The notes beneath the pieces are model-generated. The model worked only from the letters and a program-made list of their open reading frames with translations. It did not search any database and was not told where the DNA came from. A stretch of DNA of 64,000 nt from Acinetobacter pseudolwoffii (GTDB lineage Bacteria; Pseudomonadota; Gammaproteobacteria; Pseudomonadales; Moraxellaceae): assembly GCF_002803605.1 (NCBI RefSeq), contig NZ_PHRG01000003.1, forward strand, positions 404,078 through 468,077, given 5' to 3'. Each line of letters begins with the position of its first letter. Positions within the stretch are counted from its first letter, which is position 1. Positions 18,272-28,907 of the stretch are shown piece after piece. A program made the translations under genes and the position numbers.

Positions 18272-18328
18272 TTATCTAAACTGCCAGAAATAAAAATATG
18301 CGTTTGAAATGATAGGTTGCTTTAACAT
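18272..18328 (-). CDS. Aromatic leader peptide 1 of the aroG attenuator
   Basis: An 18-residue ORF reading MLKQPIISNAYFYFWQFR, with Tyr-Phe-Tyr-Phe-Trp-Gln-Phe near the end. It begins about 30 bases after a good promoter and is followed at once by the alternating stems and the intrinsic terminator. The composition and position are those of attenuation leader peptides such as PheL and TrpL, but mixed for all three aromatic amino acids. The ribosome site is weak (GAAAGAC). Confidence 0.8.
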   Translation of the reverse strand: MLKQPIISNAYFYFWQFR

Positions 18329-18361
18329 GTTATGTCTTTCATAAAATGTGAATCTAAAATT

Positions 18362-18390
18362 AAAATACGCGGTCTCTGCGCATTTGACAA
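18362..18390 (-). promoter_or_regulatory. Sigma70 promoter of the aroG leader
   Basis: -35 TTGTCA (18385-18390), 17-bp spacer, -10 TATTTT (18362-18367) in the minus direction. Transcription would begin about 25 bases before leader peptide 1. Confidence 0.65.
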
Positions 18391-18470
18391 GCATTAAATA
18401 TAAAAAAATATTTATTAACTTTTCTACTTTTATTTATCAATTTACTAAATAGTGTTGAATATCGATAAAA

Positions 18471-18507
18471 TTGGCAAAACCTGTAAATTTAATATAGGTC
18501 TTGCCAA
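18471..18507 (-). terminator. Hairpin after the glycine-zipper gene
   Basis: TTGGCAA / TTGCCAA stem with an inner ACCT / AGGT pairing, followed by AATTTTATC in the minus direction. Weak U-tract. Confidence 0.5.
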
Positions 18508-18532
18508 TCAAATTCAATACACAGATTAAAAA

Positions 18533-19063
18533 TTAGTGTGTAACGCGATTCCAGGCATCACGTACCGCATATTTCGCCTGTTCCCAGTTTAAACGCGATT
18601 GGCCCTTCATCTGTTCCCATTTTACTCTAAGCTCAGGTTCAACATCTTCAAAACGGGTATTGGCATCATAGCTGCCACGGTTTTCATAACCTACACGGTA
18701 AGCAGTATCGTAATCGCGGTCATAATCCAGATCGCTGTATGTGGTACGGGCGTCTGAGTAGTATGGGGTATTTACAGAATTATCACGCCAGTAAGCCTGT
18801 TCTTCGGTTGGATTTACCGCTTCGCCTATACCTTTGCCGGCCAGACCACCGACCACAGCCCCGACAACACCACCTACAGCAGCACCAACAGGACCACCTG
18901 CTGCACCCACTGCTACGCCTGCGGCTGCACCGCCTGCAGCACCCAAACCTGTTCCTACAGGATGTGCACCAGGTTCACCAGTAATCGGATCTGCATTTAA
19001 ATCGTCGCGGACATCTTTTGGAGAGTTCTTAATAACATCACGATCAAAATTATCATTCGACAT
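18533..19063 (-). CDS. Glycine-zipper protein of unknown function
   Basis: A 176-residue protein with no signal peptide. Residues about 36-85 are a glycine/alanine/valine-rich zipper (repeated GxxxG, e.g. GAAGGAAAGVAVGAAGG) of the kind that inserts in membranes or packs helices. The flanks are charged: an N-terminal DRDVIKNSPKDVRDDLNADP and a tyrosine/aspartate-rich middle (YSDLDYDRDYDTAYRVGYE). The C-terminal WEQMKGQSRLNWEQAKYAVRDAW resembles CsbD-like stress proteins, though that is only a resemblance. I do not recognise a defined function; an envelope or desiccation-stress role is a guess. Confidence 0.75.
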   Translation of the reverse strand: MSNDNFDRDVIKNSPKDVRDDLNADPITGEPGAHPVGTGLGAAGGAAAGVAVGAAGGPVGAAVGGVVGAVVGGLAGKGIGEAVNPTEEQAYWRDNSVNTPYYSDARTTYSDLDYDRDYDTAYRVGYENRGSYDANTRFEDVEPELRVKWEQMKGQSRLNWEQAKYAVRDAWNRVTH

Positions 19064-19229
19064 AGCGCTTATCCTTATTTTTTAAAATGGTTTAATCACG
19101 TATTTTGATACGCTCTATTTAATATAAGCATCTCGAATGTAATGACATTAGCAGGCTTGTGTTGTTTAAGTGATTCTCTGTGACGCTTTCATGCACTAAT
19201 GTATCCTGAATTAAGTGAAACGCGCATAA

Positions 19230-19256
19230 AAAAGACCGGTATTAAACCAGTCTTTT
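19230..19256 (-). terminator. Terminator after frmA
   Basis: AAAAGACCGGT / ACCAGTCTTTT with one mismatch and a 5-base loop, then TTTATGC in the minus direction. Confidence 0.65.
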
Positions 19257-19273
19257 CAAAATCAAACGCTCAC

Positions 19274-22064
<2,791 letters not shown>

Positions 22065-22117
22065 TGACATTGTAATGACTTTGGTATTACACAACGTACA
22101 GAATCTATTTTCCGGGC

Positions 22118-22148
22118 ATGGTAGCGTCAAGTCATCTGGCGCTATCAT
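22118..22148 (+). terminator. Possible terminator after the PLD gene
   Basis: ATGGTAGCGTCA pairs with TGGCGCTATCAT using two G-U pairs; only a weak T-tract follows. Confidence 0.35.
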
Positions 22149-22232
22149 CGCTTAAAGGGTTTTACAGGCGATTAGCCTTGCTTTAAAATTCAACTTTTCC
22201 AATATTTTGCGATTTTTTCGCCCTCTACTCCC

Positions 22233-22670
22233 ATGCAATTTTTTGATTTAAGCCGTCAGTTTAAATTCAGTGATATTCTGACGCCTGTAAAAACTCTCCA
22301 TGATTTATCTCAGCAAGAATGGTATTTGGCCAAAATTCGGGTAGAACATGATTGTCTGTCTGAATCCGATATTATTCAGGGTCAAGTTGTTCTAAAATCC
22401 AGTGAAAATATACAGCTCGAGTTAGAGTGGTTGATTCACGATAGCGGTCATGATTTACAGGTATTATTCAAAGGTGTCGAAACTGAAGCGCTTGAAGAAA
22501 CCTGCGTGATCTTAAAAGGCGCACAACTAGTCGATGAACAACAGCAATTGCTCTCTGCACAGGCGCTCAGTTTATGGATTGATGGGACGTTATTGCCGAT
22601 GTTGCCAGAGATCCGTCAGGAAATTAAAACCCGTTTAAACCTGTGGGACTATGTGGAATATCAGGATTGA
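22233..22670 (+). CDS. Conserved hypothetical protein
   Basis: A 145-residue acidic, soluble protein that I do not recognise. There is no signal peptide or membrane segment. It is rich in short strand-like stretches (LELEWLIHDSGHDLQVLFKG) and ends with RLNLWDYVEYQD. It has its own terminator 28 bp after the stop and codon use like its neighbours, so it looks like a real gene. Confidence 0.65.
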   Translation: MQFFDLSRQFKFSDILTPVKTLHDLSQQEWYLAKIRVEHDCLSESDIIQGQVVLKSSENIQLELEWLIHDSGHDLQVLFKGVETEALEETCVILKGAQLVDEQQQLLSAQALSLWIDGTLLPMLPEIRQEIKTRLNLWDYVEYQD

Positions 22671-22698
22671 GCAGTGCTTTAGCATTGAAATAAATATA

Positions 22699-22722
22699 GG
22701 GTGACCACATTCACCCTTTTTT
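22699..22722 (+). terminator. Intrinsic terminator
   Basis: GGGTGA / TCACCC with a 6-base loop and six T. Confidence 0.75.
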
Positions 22723-22945
22723 ATGTGTGAATGTTCTTAAACCAATGAATGCCGAGTATAGCATCCAGCAATAAGACTCTGCTTAAATCATGTCAGCCTG
22801 TTCATTATAAAAATAATGAGAAAATAGCAATATAATCACCAAAATTCAGAACAACCTCTTGTTTTAAAAATTCTTACATATTCTAAGTTTAACTAAGAAA
22901 AAATCAGAGTGAGCTTCGATTTCATTAATTTTCTCCTGTCATCCG

Positions 22946-23530
22946 CTAGACCAGTCCAACATCTAAAAAGAGTTGTCGATAAGCTTCAGCTTTTCTATCT
23001 AAAGCCAGAGGATAAGCTCGAGATGAAGATGGCATTCGATATAAATGCAGTTCGCGTCCTTCCAGGTTGGTTTGCGTCGGCTCTCCAATTTTGGGCTTTT
23101 CTGCATCTTCAGGCATAGACAGCATCATGGTATCGGTGGCTTTATCACCGGTGGTCATAATGTAGGTACATTCTGGGATCTGTAGCAATAAATCCTTTAA
23201 ATTGGTCGGTACCACAATTTCCAGAAACTTATCTGAAGCATTGCCCGTCAGCCGTCTGATCTGAGAGGCACTATCAAAAATCGCAATTCCAGTCTCCAAT
23301 AGAAATTCACGGATCAATGATTCCTGAAATTTTTTATTCTCAATATCCAGAAAGTAATCTTTATTTTGAAAGAAAATTAAACCAAAAATCCGCCACATAT
23401 CGTTTTGATAATTTGGATAATAAAAATTCATTTTCCAGCGAGTTGCTGGTGGTGGAAAACTACCCAACATCAGTAATTTGGCATTTGGCGGTAAAAAAGG
23501 CGGTAATGGATGCGTTTCAATATCAGACAT
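22946..23530 (-). CDS. Uracil-DNA-glycosylase-fold protein (MUG/TDG-like)
   Basis: A 194-residue protein of the uracil-DNA glycosylase superfamily. The active-site-like loop is LLMLGSFPPPATRWKMNFYY near residue 20, followed by NDMWRIFG and a C-terminal MPSSSRAYPLALDRKAEAYR, where the MPSSS loop takes the place of the HPS/HPA DNA-binding loop. It probably removes uracil or other damaged bases from mismatches. I start at 23530, where AAGGA is well placed, rather than at the in-frame ATG at 23557. The neighbour on the same strand is an SGNH hydrolase 32 bp upstream. Confidence 0.8.
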   Translation of the reverse strand: MSDIETHPLPPFLPPNAKLLMLGSFPPPATRWKMNFYYPNYQNDMWRIFGLIFFQNKDYFLDIENKKFQESLIREFLLETGIAIFDSASQIRRLTGNASDKFLEIVVPTNLKDLLLQIPECTYIMTTGDKATDTMMLSMPEDAEKPKIGEPTQTNLEGRELHLYRMPSSSRAYPLALDRKAEAYRQLFLDVGLV

Positions 23531-23562
23531 AGAATTCCTTAAATTGAGAACTTTCAACTATT

Positions 23563-24273
23563 TTAGAGTGTCTGCCGAATCTTGCTAGCCACTTCTTGTC
23601 CCCAAAGTGTATAAACTTCCTTACTCGGATGAAAACCATCTGCAGCCATTTCTAAATTCATGGCACGATATTTTTCAATATCATATTCAATCCATTGCAT
23701 GCTGTCTTGGCTTGCTACGAATTTCGCCAGTTGCTGATTCATTTTTTTGGCATATTGTCCAAATAACCAGGCCAAAGGATTTGGTAATGCCGGGAACATA
23801 TTCATGGGTGGCACACCTGCTGCAATGACCAGTTCAGGACTGAATTTTTGTTGAATCATGGCATATAGTTTTTTCTGTTTTTGAATCCAGATATCAGCCG
23901 GCATGAGCTTGGTTACATCATTTACACCAACCGAGCTAATGACCACATCAAAATGTTCTGTCTCCAGTTGTTCTATGGCACGAATCACTTTAGCTGTACT
24001 ATCCCCTGTTTTTGCATGCAATTTCCATTGAATTTTAAAGTCATGCTGCAAATCTTTTAAAATGGCGCCCAGCAATGCATCATCCTGATGCTCTACCCCA
24101 ACGCCGGCAGCCGCAGAATCGCCGACAATCAGTATAGAAAGCGGCTGGCCTTGACCGCACGTTCCTTCACGTTCACCCTCCGGTTCTGGGAGTTGCACAG
24201 TGTTTTTTTTGACGCGATTGCCCTGAATTACCAATGCTGGGATTAATGCAAGAGTCGATATTTTCAGCCACAT
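23563..24273 (-). CDS. SGNH/GDSL-type hydrolase
   Basis: A 236-residue esterase or lipase fold. Block I is VGDSAAAG (nucleophile S53), block III is GVND (116-119), and block V with the catalytic Asp-His is DGFHP near residue 213. A hydrophobic N-terminus (ISTLALIPALVI) suggests export or membrane attachment, without a clear cleavage site. The substrate is unknown; lysophospholipase or carbohydrate deacetylase are possible. It lies 32 bp upstream of the glycosylase gene and is divergent from a Fur-box esterase gene. Confidence 0.85.
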   Translation of the reverse strand: MWLKISTLALIPALVIQGNRVKKNTVQLPEPEGEREGTCGQGQPLSILIVGDSAAAGVGVEHQDDALLGAILKDLQHDFKIQWKLHAKTGDSTAKVIRAIEQLETEHFDVVISSVGVNDVTKLMPADIWIQKQKKLYAMIQQKFSPELVIAAGVPPMNMFPALPNPLAWLFGQYAKKMNQQLAKFVASQDSMQWIEYDIEKYRAMNLEMAADGFHPSKEVYTLWGQEVASKIRQTL

Positions 24274-24410
24274 AAATCTATACTTTAAATATAAAACAAT
24301 GAATTAGAACTTTATTGTAACCTGTCATGCTATGAATTTTGATAAAACATCATGTAAATAATTGAATAAATATATAAAAATAATTGAAAGACAAATCTGT
24401 GTTTATTATT

Positions 24411-24429
24411 GATAATAATTATCATTACT
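24411..24429. promoter_or_regulatory. Fur box
   Basis: GATAATAATTATCATTACT matches the 19-bp Fur consensus at 15 positions and contains a perfect 6-1-6 core, GATAAT-A-ATTATC. It lies 28 bp before the start of the esterase gene, so Fe-dependent repression of that gene is likely. Confidence 0.75.
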
Positions 24430-24456
24430 ATTTTTTAAAATTAATTGGGGGATGAT

Positions 24457-25827
24457 TTGAAATACTTATACTTAAGCACACTCTTACTAAGCGCACTATC
24501 ATTACATAGTTTGGCAGATTCACCTTCCTCAATGGAGCAAGCACCTTATGCTGCAGCGTGTGAAGCAGTTCAACCCGAAAGCGACCTGTTAAAAAGTTTA
24601 CAGCAGCAATTAAAGCAGTCTCCTGAAAACCGAGCCGGATTAATCCAACAATTCTGGGATAAAGTGCAAAATCAAACTACACCGATTATTGAGCCACTTG
24701 ATCAGGATCATGTTCGACTGATTTTTTTATGGAAAGCAGCCAAACATAATGTGCGTCTGGTCGGTGGCCCGAGTAATGATCATGAATGGTTGACTCGCCT
24801 GCCCGATACCGAGATCTGGTTTAAGGAAAATATTGTGAACCGTCGCTATATCGGCAGTTATAGTTTTGCAGTGGATTTACCAAATTTGGACGGTTATCTA
24901 TCGAATTACTGTGCACATTTAAACCCAGAACTCAAAGAACCCCGGGCGCAGCGCCGTGCTGTATTGCAGGTATTACAACTTGATCCATTGAATCCAAAAC
25001 GCTGGCTTAAAGAAAATACTGCCTCTAAACTGAGGAATGAAAATATTATCGCCCTGGATCAAGCCCCTCCCTTTATCGATCCTAAACGCTATCCAGATCA
25101 TCCGCAGCCTGAACTAAAACGTTATCAGCTATCCAGCCAGTTTTTAAAAAATCAACGTCGCGTTGAAATCTATCAATCTAAAAAAACTGCACAACAATCT
25201 TATATCACGGCTATTTTCTTTGATGGAAATGAATATGCCCATTTGGTTGATGTGCCAAAAGTGCTGGATATTCTGGTGGAACAAGGCAAACTTCCACCGA
25301 TTCAAGCGGTTTTTTTACATGCACCGAATAGTGAACTTCGTCCTAAAGAGCTGACACCAAACCCGAAATTTTCAGGTTTTTTTAATCAGGAATTTTTGCC
25401 TTGGCTCGATCAGAAAATTGTACGTGATAAGCAAAAAACAGTTCTTCTCGGTTCCAGTTTGGGAGGGCTGAGTGCAGCTTATCTTGCCTTGGAAAATCCG
25501 CAGCACATTAGTCATGCTGTGCCTTTATCCGGCTCGTTCTGGTGGTCACCTGAACCACACTCAAAAATCAATGGTATGAATCAATTGATTCATAATTTAA
25601 AAAAACAGCCTCAACAGTATTTTCATATTTCAGCGAATCGTTATGAATCTTCGCGTACCAACAATGACTTAAGTATTCTGGAAACGTCACCCATCGTGGC
25701 ACAGGCTTTAAAGTCCAAAGGGCATGAGGTCAGATATCAGGTTTATGAAGGCGCACATTCCTATGCAATTTGGCAGGTAATATTGCAAGATGCTTTGCTG
25801 TACTTCTTTGCAAATTCCAAAGAGTAG
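24457..25827 (+). CDS. Enterochelin-esterase-like hydrolase (Fes family), secreted
   Basis: A 456-residue alpha/beta hydrolase related to ferric enterobactin esterase Fes/IroD. A signal peptide (KYLYLSTLLLSALSLHSLA) is followed by an N-terminal domain and an esterase domain with the nucleophile elbow LLGSSLGGLSAAY (about 330) and the catalytic histidine in YEGAHSYAIWQ (about 432). Fes is usually cytoplasmic, while this one looks periplasmic like IroE. It probably hydrolyses a tricatecholate siderophore to release iron. The TTG at 24457 is preferred: GGGGGATGAT precedes it and the signal peptide starts there. An upstream Fur box supports an iron role. No siderophore biosynthesis genes are nearby. 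Confidence 0.82.
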   Translation: MKYLYLSTLLLSALSLHSLADSPSSMEQAPYAAACEAVQPESDLLKSLQQQLKQSPENRAGLIQQFWDKVQNQTTPIIEPLDQDHVRLIFLWKAAKHNVRLVGGPSNDHEWLTRLPDTEIWFKENIVNRRYIGSYSFAVDLPNLDGYLSNYCAHLNPELKEPRAQRRAVLQVLQLDPLNPKRWLKENTASKLRNENIIALDQAPPFIDPKRYPDHPQPELKRYQLSSQFLKNQRRVEIYQSKKTAQQSYITAIFFDGNEYAHLVDVPKVLDILVEQGKLPPIQAVFLHAPNSELRPKELTPNPKFSGFFNQEFLPWLDQKIVRDKQKTVLLGSSLGGLSAAYLALENPQHISHAVPLSGSFWWSPEPHSKINGMNQLIHNLKKQPQQYFHISANRYESSRTNNDLSILETSPIVAQALKSKGHEVRYQVYEGAHSYAIWQVILQDALLYFFANSKE

Positions 25828-25830
25828 ATA

Positions 25831-25858
25831 AAAAAATCCTGCATTTGCAGGATTTTTT
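25831..25858. terminator. Bidirectional terminator
   Basis: Perfect 12-bp stem AAAAAATCCTGC / GCAGGATTTTTT with a 4-base loop between convergent genes. Confidence 0.85.
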
Positions 25859-25868
25859 TAATTCAGTT

Positions 25869-26930
25869 TTATTTTGTTTTAATATCATTCCAGCGGTTTA
25901 AACGTTTAAATGTGCCCAGGTCATTAAAACGTACGCCCACTTCTTTCATCACTTTATGCGCCGTTTTCGAGGTCATTTGGCGAATATAAAAAGGCTCTTT
26001 AACGACAAAGTGATGAATCGCATGCGTGGCCCCAAAATTGCAGCAAAACAACTGAAATGGCATCATCCACCAAGGCGTCAGTACTTGCGTTTGCTTGATG
26101 ACATCTCTTGGATCAATATCGCCATAATAATGCATATTCGAGCTGACAAATTGCAGGCTAAATGAACGGATAAAATTGGGAATCAGCCAGATGACTGCAA
26201 TAAAATTAATGATTGGCATTGCTTCGATTACGACTTGCGACCAGCGCATCTCATAGCCAAATAAAGGCACGATTGCATTTGAAACATGGAACACGACAAA
26301 TAAATAGAACAAGCCATAATAAAGAATGCTTAATGGCACAAAGCCCAATAGCTGGGAAATCATGGCAATTTTACGTTCTTTTTCAGGCTGTTTTTCCAGA
26401 AAAAGATGGATCATTTTAAACATCTGGAAAGGACGCAGATAAACCGACATCAATTGATCACTGATGATCAAAATCCGGCGAATTCCCCAGGGCATACCAT
26501 TGCTGATTCCACGTTCTTCCAGATCATGTTCAGTTCCAGAATATTTATGATGATGCAGGTGTAAACGACGACGTGCCCACGGACTAATGGTATTTGGACG
26601 TGCCAACCACACCAAAGCCAGCATCAAGTGATGTGCCCAGGGCGTTTTTTTGAAATACATATAATGAATTAAGTCATGCTCTAATTCATGTGTTAATGAA
26701 GCAAAAATTGCAATTAAAGGAATCGTCAGCCATACAGAAAGATAGCCATAGGCATAGGCCAATGCGCATAAAACCATACCGATCCAGGCAAAACCGAGAA
26801 TACTGGCACCAATAAAATTTTGATGTTTCAATATTGGATAACGGTTACGTAAATCTTCACCTGCCTGTGTCACCACAGTTCTAACTTTGGAGATACGCTG
26901 CTGGTCTGTCATCTCTGAAGATGTAGACAT
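25869..26930 (-). CDS. Membrane fatty acid desaturase/hydroxylase family protein
   Basis: A 353-residue membrane di-iron enzyme. The three histidine boxes are HELEHDLIH (81-89), RLHLHHHKY (about 122-130) and HAIHHF near residue 305. Four hydrophobic segments lie between them. The family introduces double bonds or hydroxyl groups in acyl chains; the exact substrate is not evident. AAAGG is placed before the ATG. It ends at a bidirectional terminator shared with the esterase gene. The 480-bp region upstream (26931-27411) is mostly AT-rich and holds its promoter, plus two TGGACA(G/A)TT motifs at about 26950 and 27027. Confidence 0.85.
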   Translation of the reverse strand: MSTSSEMTDQQRISKVRTVVTQAGEDLRNRYPILKHQNFIGASILGFAWIGMVLCALAYAYGYLSVWLTIPLIAIFASLTHELEHDLIHYMYFKKTPWAHHLMLALVWLARPNTISPWARRRLHLHHHKYSGTEHDLEERGISNGMPWGIRRILIISDQLMSVYLRPFQMFKMIHLFLEKQPEKERKIAMISQLLGFVPLSILYYGLFYLFVVFHVSNAIVPLFGYEMRWSQVVIEAMPIINFIAVIWLIPNFIRSFSLQFVSSNMHYYGDIDPRDVIKQTQVLTPWWMMPFQLFCCNFGATHAIHHFVVKEPFYIRQMTSKTAHKVMKEVGVRFNDLGTFKRLNRWNDIKTK

Positions 26931-27254
26931 ATAGAGAACCTTTAATTTCTGGACAGTTGCACATTAAAGGAAATTAAAAAAAAGAGAAGTGATCTTTTGA
27001 CTGTCCGAGCGAGTATGTTCAAGTTTTGGACAATTTTGGCACTTTTTCTAAGATGAATAAAAATACAGGGAGGTCATGCGTAATTTTTTATGAGATTCAG
27101 TCTCTAAAAAATCTGTTTTTTAACAGCAATTTATCTCTATATTAATTAAACTTGGTTTGCCTTGAAATAATAAATATTTCATTATTAAAAGCTTATCAAA
27201 CTACCTGATCCTGATTAATCGAATTAACGAGCTTTGTTTTCTTTACACAGGATA

Positions 27255-27338
27255 TTGCATGTATTTGGCACATTTTTATCTGCAACTTTGCTGACGCCAG
27301 CATTAGCGTTGACTTTGCAAAGCAATTTTTTCAAGTGA
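27255..27338 (+). pseudogene. Possible relic of an exported protein (signal-peptide fragment)
   Basis: A 27-residue frame opening at TTG reads a signal-peptide-like FGTFLSATLLTPALALTLQS and then stops. AGGA lies just before. It may be a truncated secreted-protein gene or chance. The rest of 26931-27411 shows no gene. Confidence 0.2.
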
Positions 27339-27377
27339 AATTACCAGCAAAAAAAGTTCTGAAGTTCTAGAAAAGTA

Positions 27378-27399
27378 AAAAGCCCCTTATGGAGCTTTT
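27378..27399 (-). terminator. Terminator after the SDR gene
   Basis: AAAAGCCCC / GGAGCTTTT stem with one mismatch and a short loop, followed by T in the minus direction. Confidence 0.55.
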
Positions 27400-27411
27400 A
27401 GATTTTAAACC

Positions 27412-28155
27412 TTAGCCTAATTTATTCACCAATTTCAGCGGCAATATTTTCATCGCCAGACCCAATGGCAGCCATGGCCATTTTGGCACATAAGCCTTTA
27501 CTGGCGCTTTTTCAATTTCAGCAGCAAGTAAACGCGATCCGGTTTTTTCATCCACTTCAAATGGCAGTTTCTTGGCGCCTTCATTAAGTTCGGTACGAAT
27601 ATAGCCCGGGAAAATTGTGGTGACTTTGATTGGCGTATCAATCAGTTCGGCACGAATCCCTTCGGCCAGATGTGCAACACCTGCTTTACTTGCACCATAA
27701 GCGGTTAAATGTTTAGGCATACCGCGCATGGCACTCATTGAAGAAATCATGACCAGATGGCCTGAATTTTGCGCCCGGAAAATCTCTACTGCTGCTTCAC
27801 ATTGCGCCAAGGCCGAAATAAAATTGGTTTCAACTGTGGCCTTATTAATGGCAAAGTTTCCCTTGCCAATACGACGGCCTTCACCAACTCCGGCATTGAC
27901 AATCACCCGGTCAATCGTGCCAAAATCTTGTTTAAAAGCACGAAATACGTCAAAGACCTGATCATAATTAGTGACATCTAAAGTTTTAGCAATTACTTGA
28001 ATGCCGTATTGACTCTCCAACTCTTGTTTAAGTATTTCCAAACGATCCAGGCGACGCGCGCAGATGGCCAGGTTATAGCCTTTCTGAGCAAATTCGCGTG
28101 CCATACCTGCACCAATTCCTGAACTTGCACCAGTAATTAAAATTGTTTTTGCCAT
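27412..28155 (-). CDS. Short-chain dehydrogenase/reductase
   Basis: A 247-residue NAD(P)-dependent oxidoreductase. The cofactor motif TGASSGIG is at 8-15, NAG at 87-89, the catalytic Ser near 138 (VMISSMSA), and the YGASK catalytic Tyr and Lys at 153 and 157. It is the last gene of a four-gene operon after an acyl-CoA dehydrogenase, a kinase-like protein and a histidine phosphatase. An LvaD-like role on a 3-hydroxyacyl or alcohol intermediate is possible but inferred from context only. Confidence 0.88.
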   Translation of the reverse strand: MAKTILITGASSGIGAGMAREFAQKGYNLAICARRLDRLEILKQELESQYGIQVIAKTLDVTNYDQVFDVFRAFKQDFGTIDRVIVNAGVGEGRRIGKGNFAINKATVETNFISALAQCEAAVEIFRAQNSGHLVMISSMSAMRGMPKHLTAYGASKAGVAHLAEGIRAELIDTPIKVTTIFPGYIRTELNEGAKKLPFEVDEKTGSRLLAAEIEKAPVKAYVPKWPWLPLGLAMKILPLKLVNKLG

Positions 28156-28208
28156 GTGTTTTACCTTATTCCTTTATTTTTCTAAGCGATCAGATTTGCG
28201 GTACAGAT

Positions 28209-28907
28209 TTAAATCCAGGTCAATAAATCCGGACGTTGCGCTTTAATATAATGATGTTCATTTAGGCTTAATAGCTGGGGTTGGTTGCCTACCAGACGTA
28301 GCGTGGTCATGCTGGTATTGGTAATTGCCCAGTTTAGAGCAAAGGTTTTATTCGGAGACAAACCGAGAATTTTGCCCGCAGCAACCGAAATGACTCCGCC
28401 CGACGTAAACACTACAGCATAGCGCGGTTTCTTTTCAGCCAGATCATCACACAAATGCTGCAATGCCGTTTCCACCCGCTGTTTGAAATCCGGCCAGGAT
28501 TCTTCATATTCATGGTGATAGTCACCGCCAGTCCAGCGCTCAATTGCACCTTCAAAAATTTTACTTAAATAGGCGCGTGGATTGGTATGCTGCGATACAT
28601 CTTCTTTCAACAGTTCAGGTTGATTAAAGCGTGGCTCATATTGAGCAAAGACTTGTTGATGATTAAATTCGTTCCAGGCTGAATCTGTAACTGGCTCACT
28701 TTCAGGAAAACATTCAGCCAAGGCCAATTGCGCCGTTTGTTGATGACGCTGCATGGAGCCTGCCACCACATAAGGTGCTTCTTTTAAAATTTCATCAAAA
28801 TAGCGACCCAATAATTTGGCTTGTAATTCACCATTTGGCGAAAGTTTGTCATAGCTTTCTGCACCGAAAGACGCCTGTCCATGGCGGATTAAATAAATCG
28901 TCGTCAT
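28209..28907 (-). CDS. Histidine phosphatase (phosphoglycerate mutase superfamily)
   Basis: A 232-residue protein with the RHGQASFG motif (R8, H9) at the N-terminus. Other residues of the fold are QRHQQTAQ near 53 and VFTSGGVISVAAG near 160, where the usual second histidine (SHG) is replaced by SGG. It overlaps the upstream kinase-like gene by 4 bp (ATGA), so the two are translationally coupled. In this operon it might remove phosphate from a phosphorylated acyl intermediate; that is inference. Confidence 0.85.
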   Translation of the reverse strand: MTTIYLIRHGQASFGAESYDKLSPNGELQAKLLGRYFDEILKEAPYVVAGSMQRHQQTAQLALAECFPESEPVTDSAWNEFNHQQVFAQYEPRFNQPELLKEDVSQHTNPRAYLSKIFEGAIERWTGGDYHHEYEESWPDFKQRVETALQHLCDDLAEKKPRYAVVFTSGGVISVAAGKILGLSPNKTFALNWAITNTSMTTLRLVGNQPQLLSLNEHHYIKAQRPDLLTWI

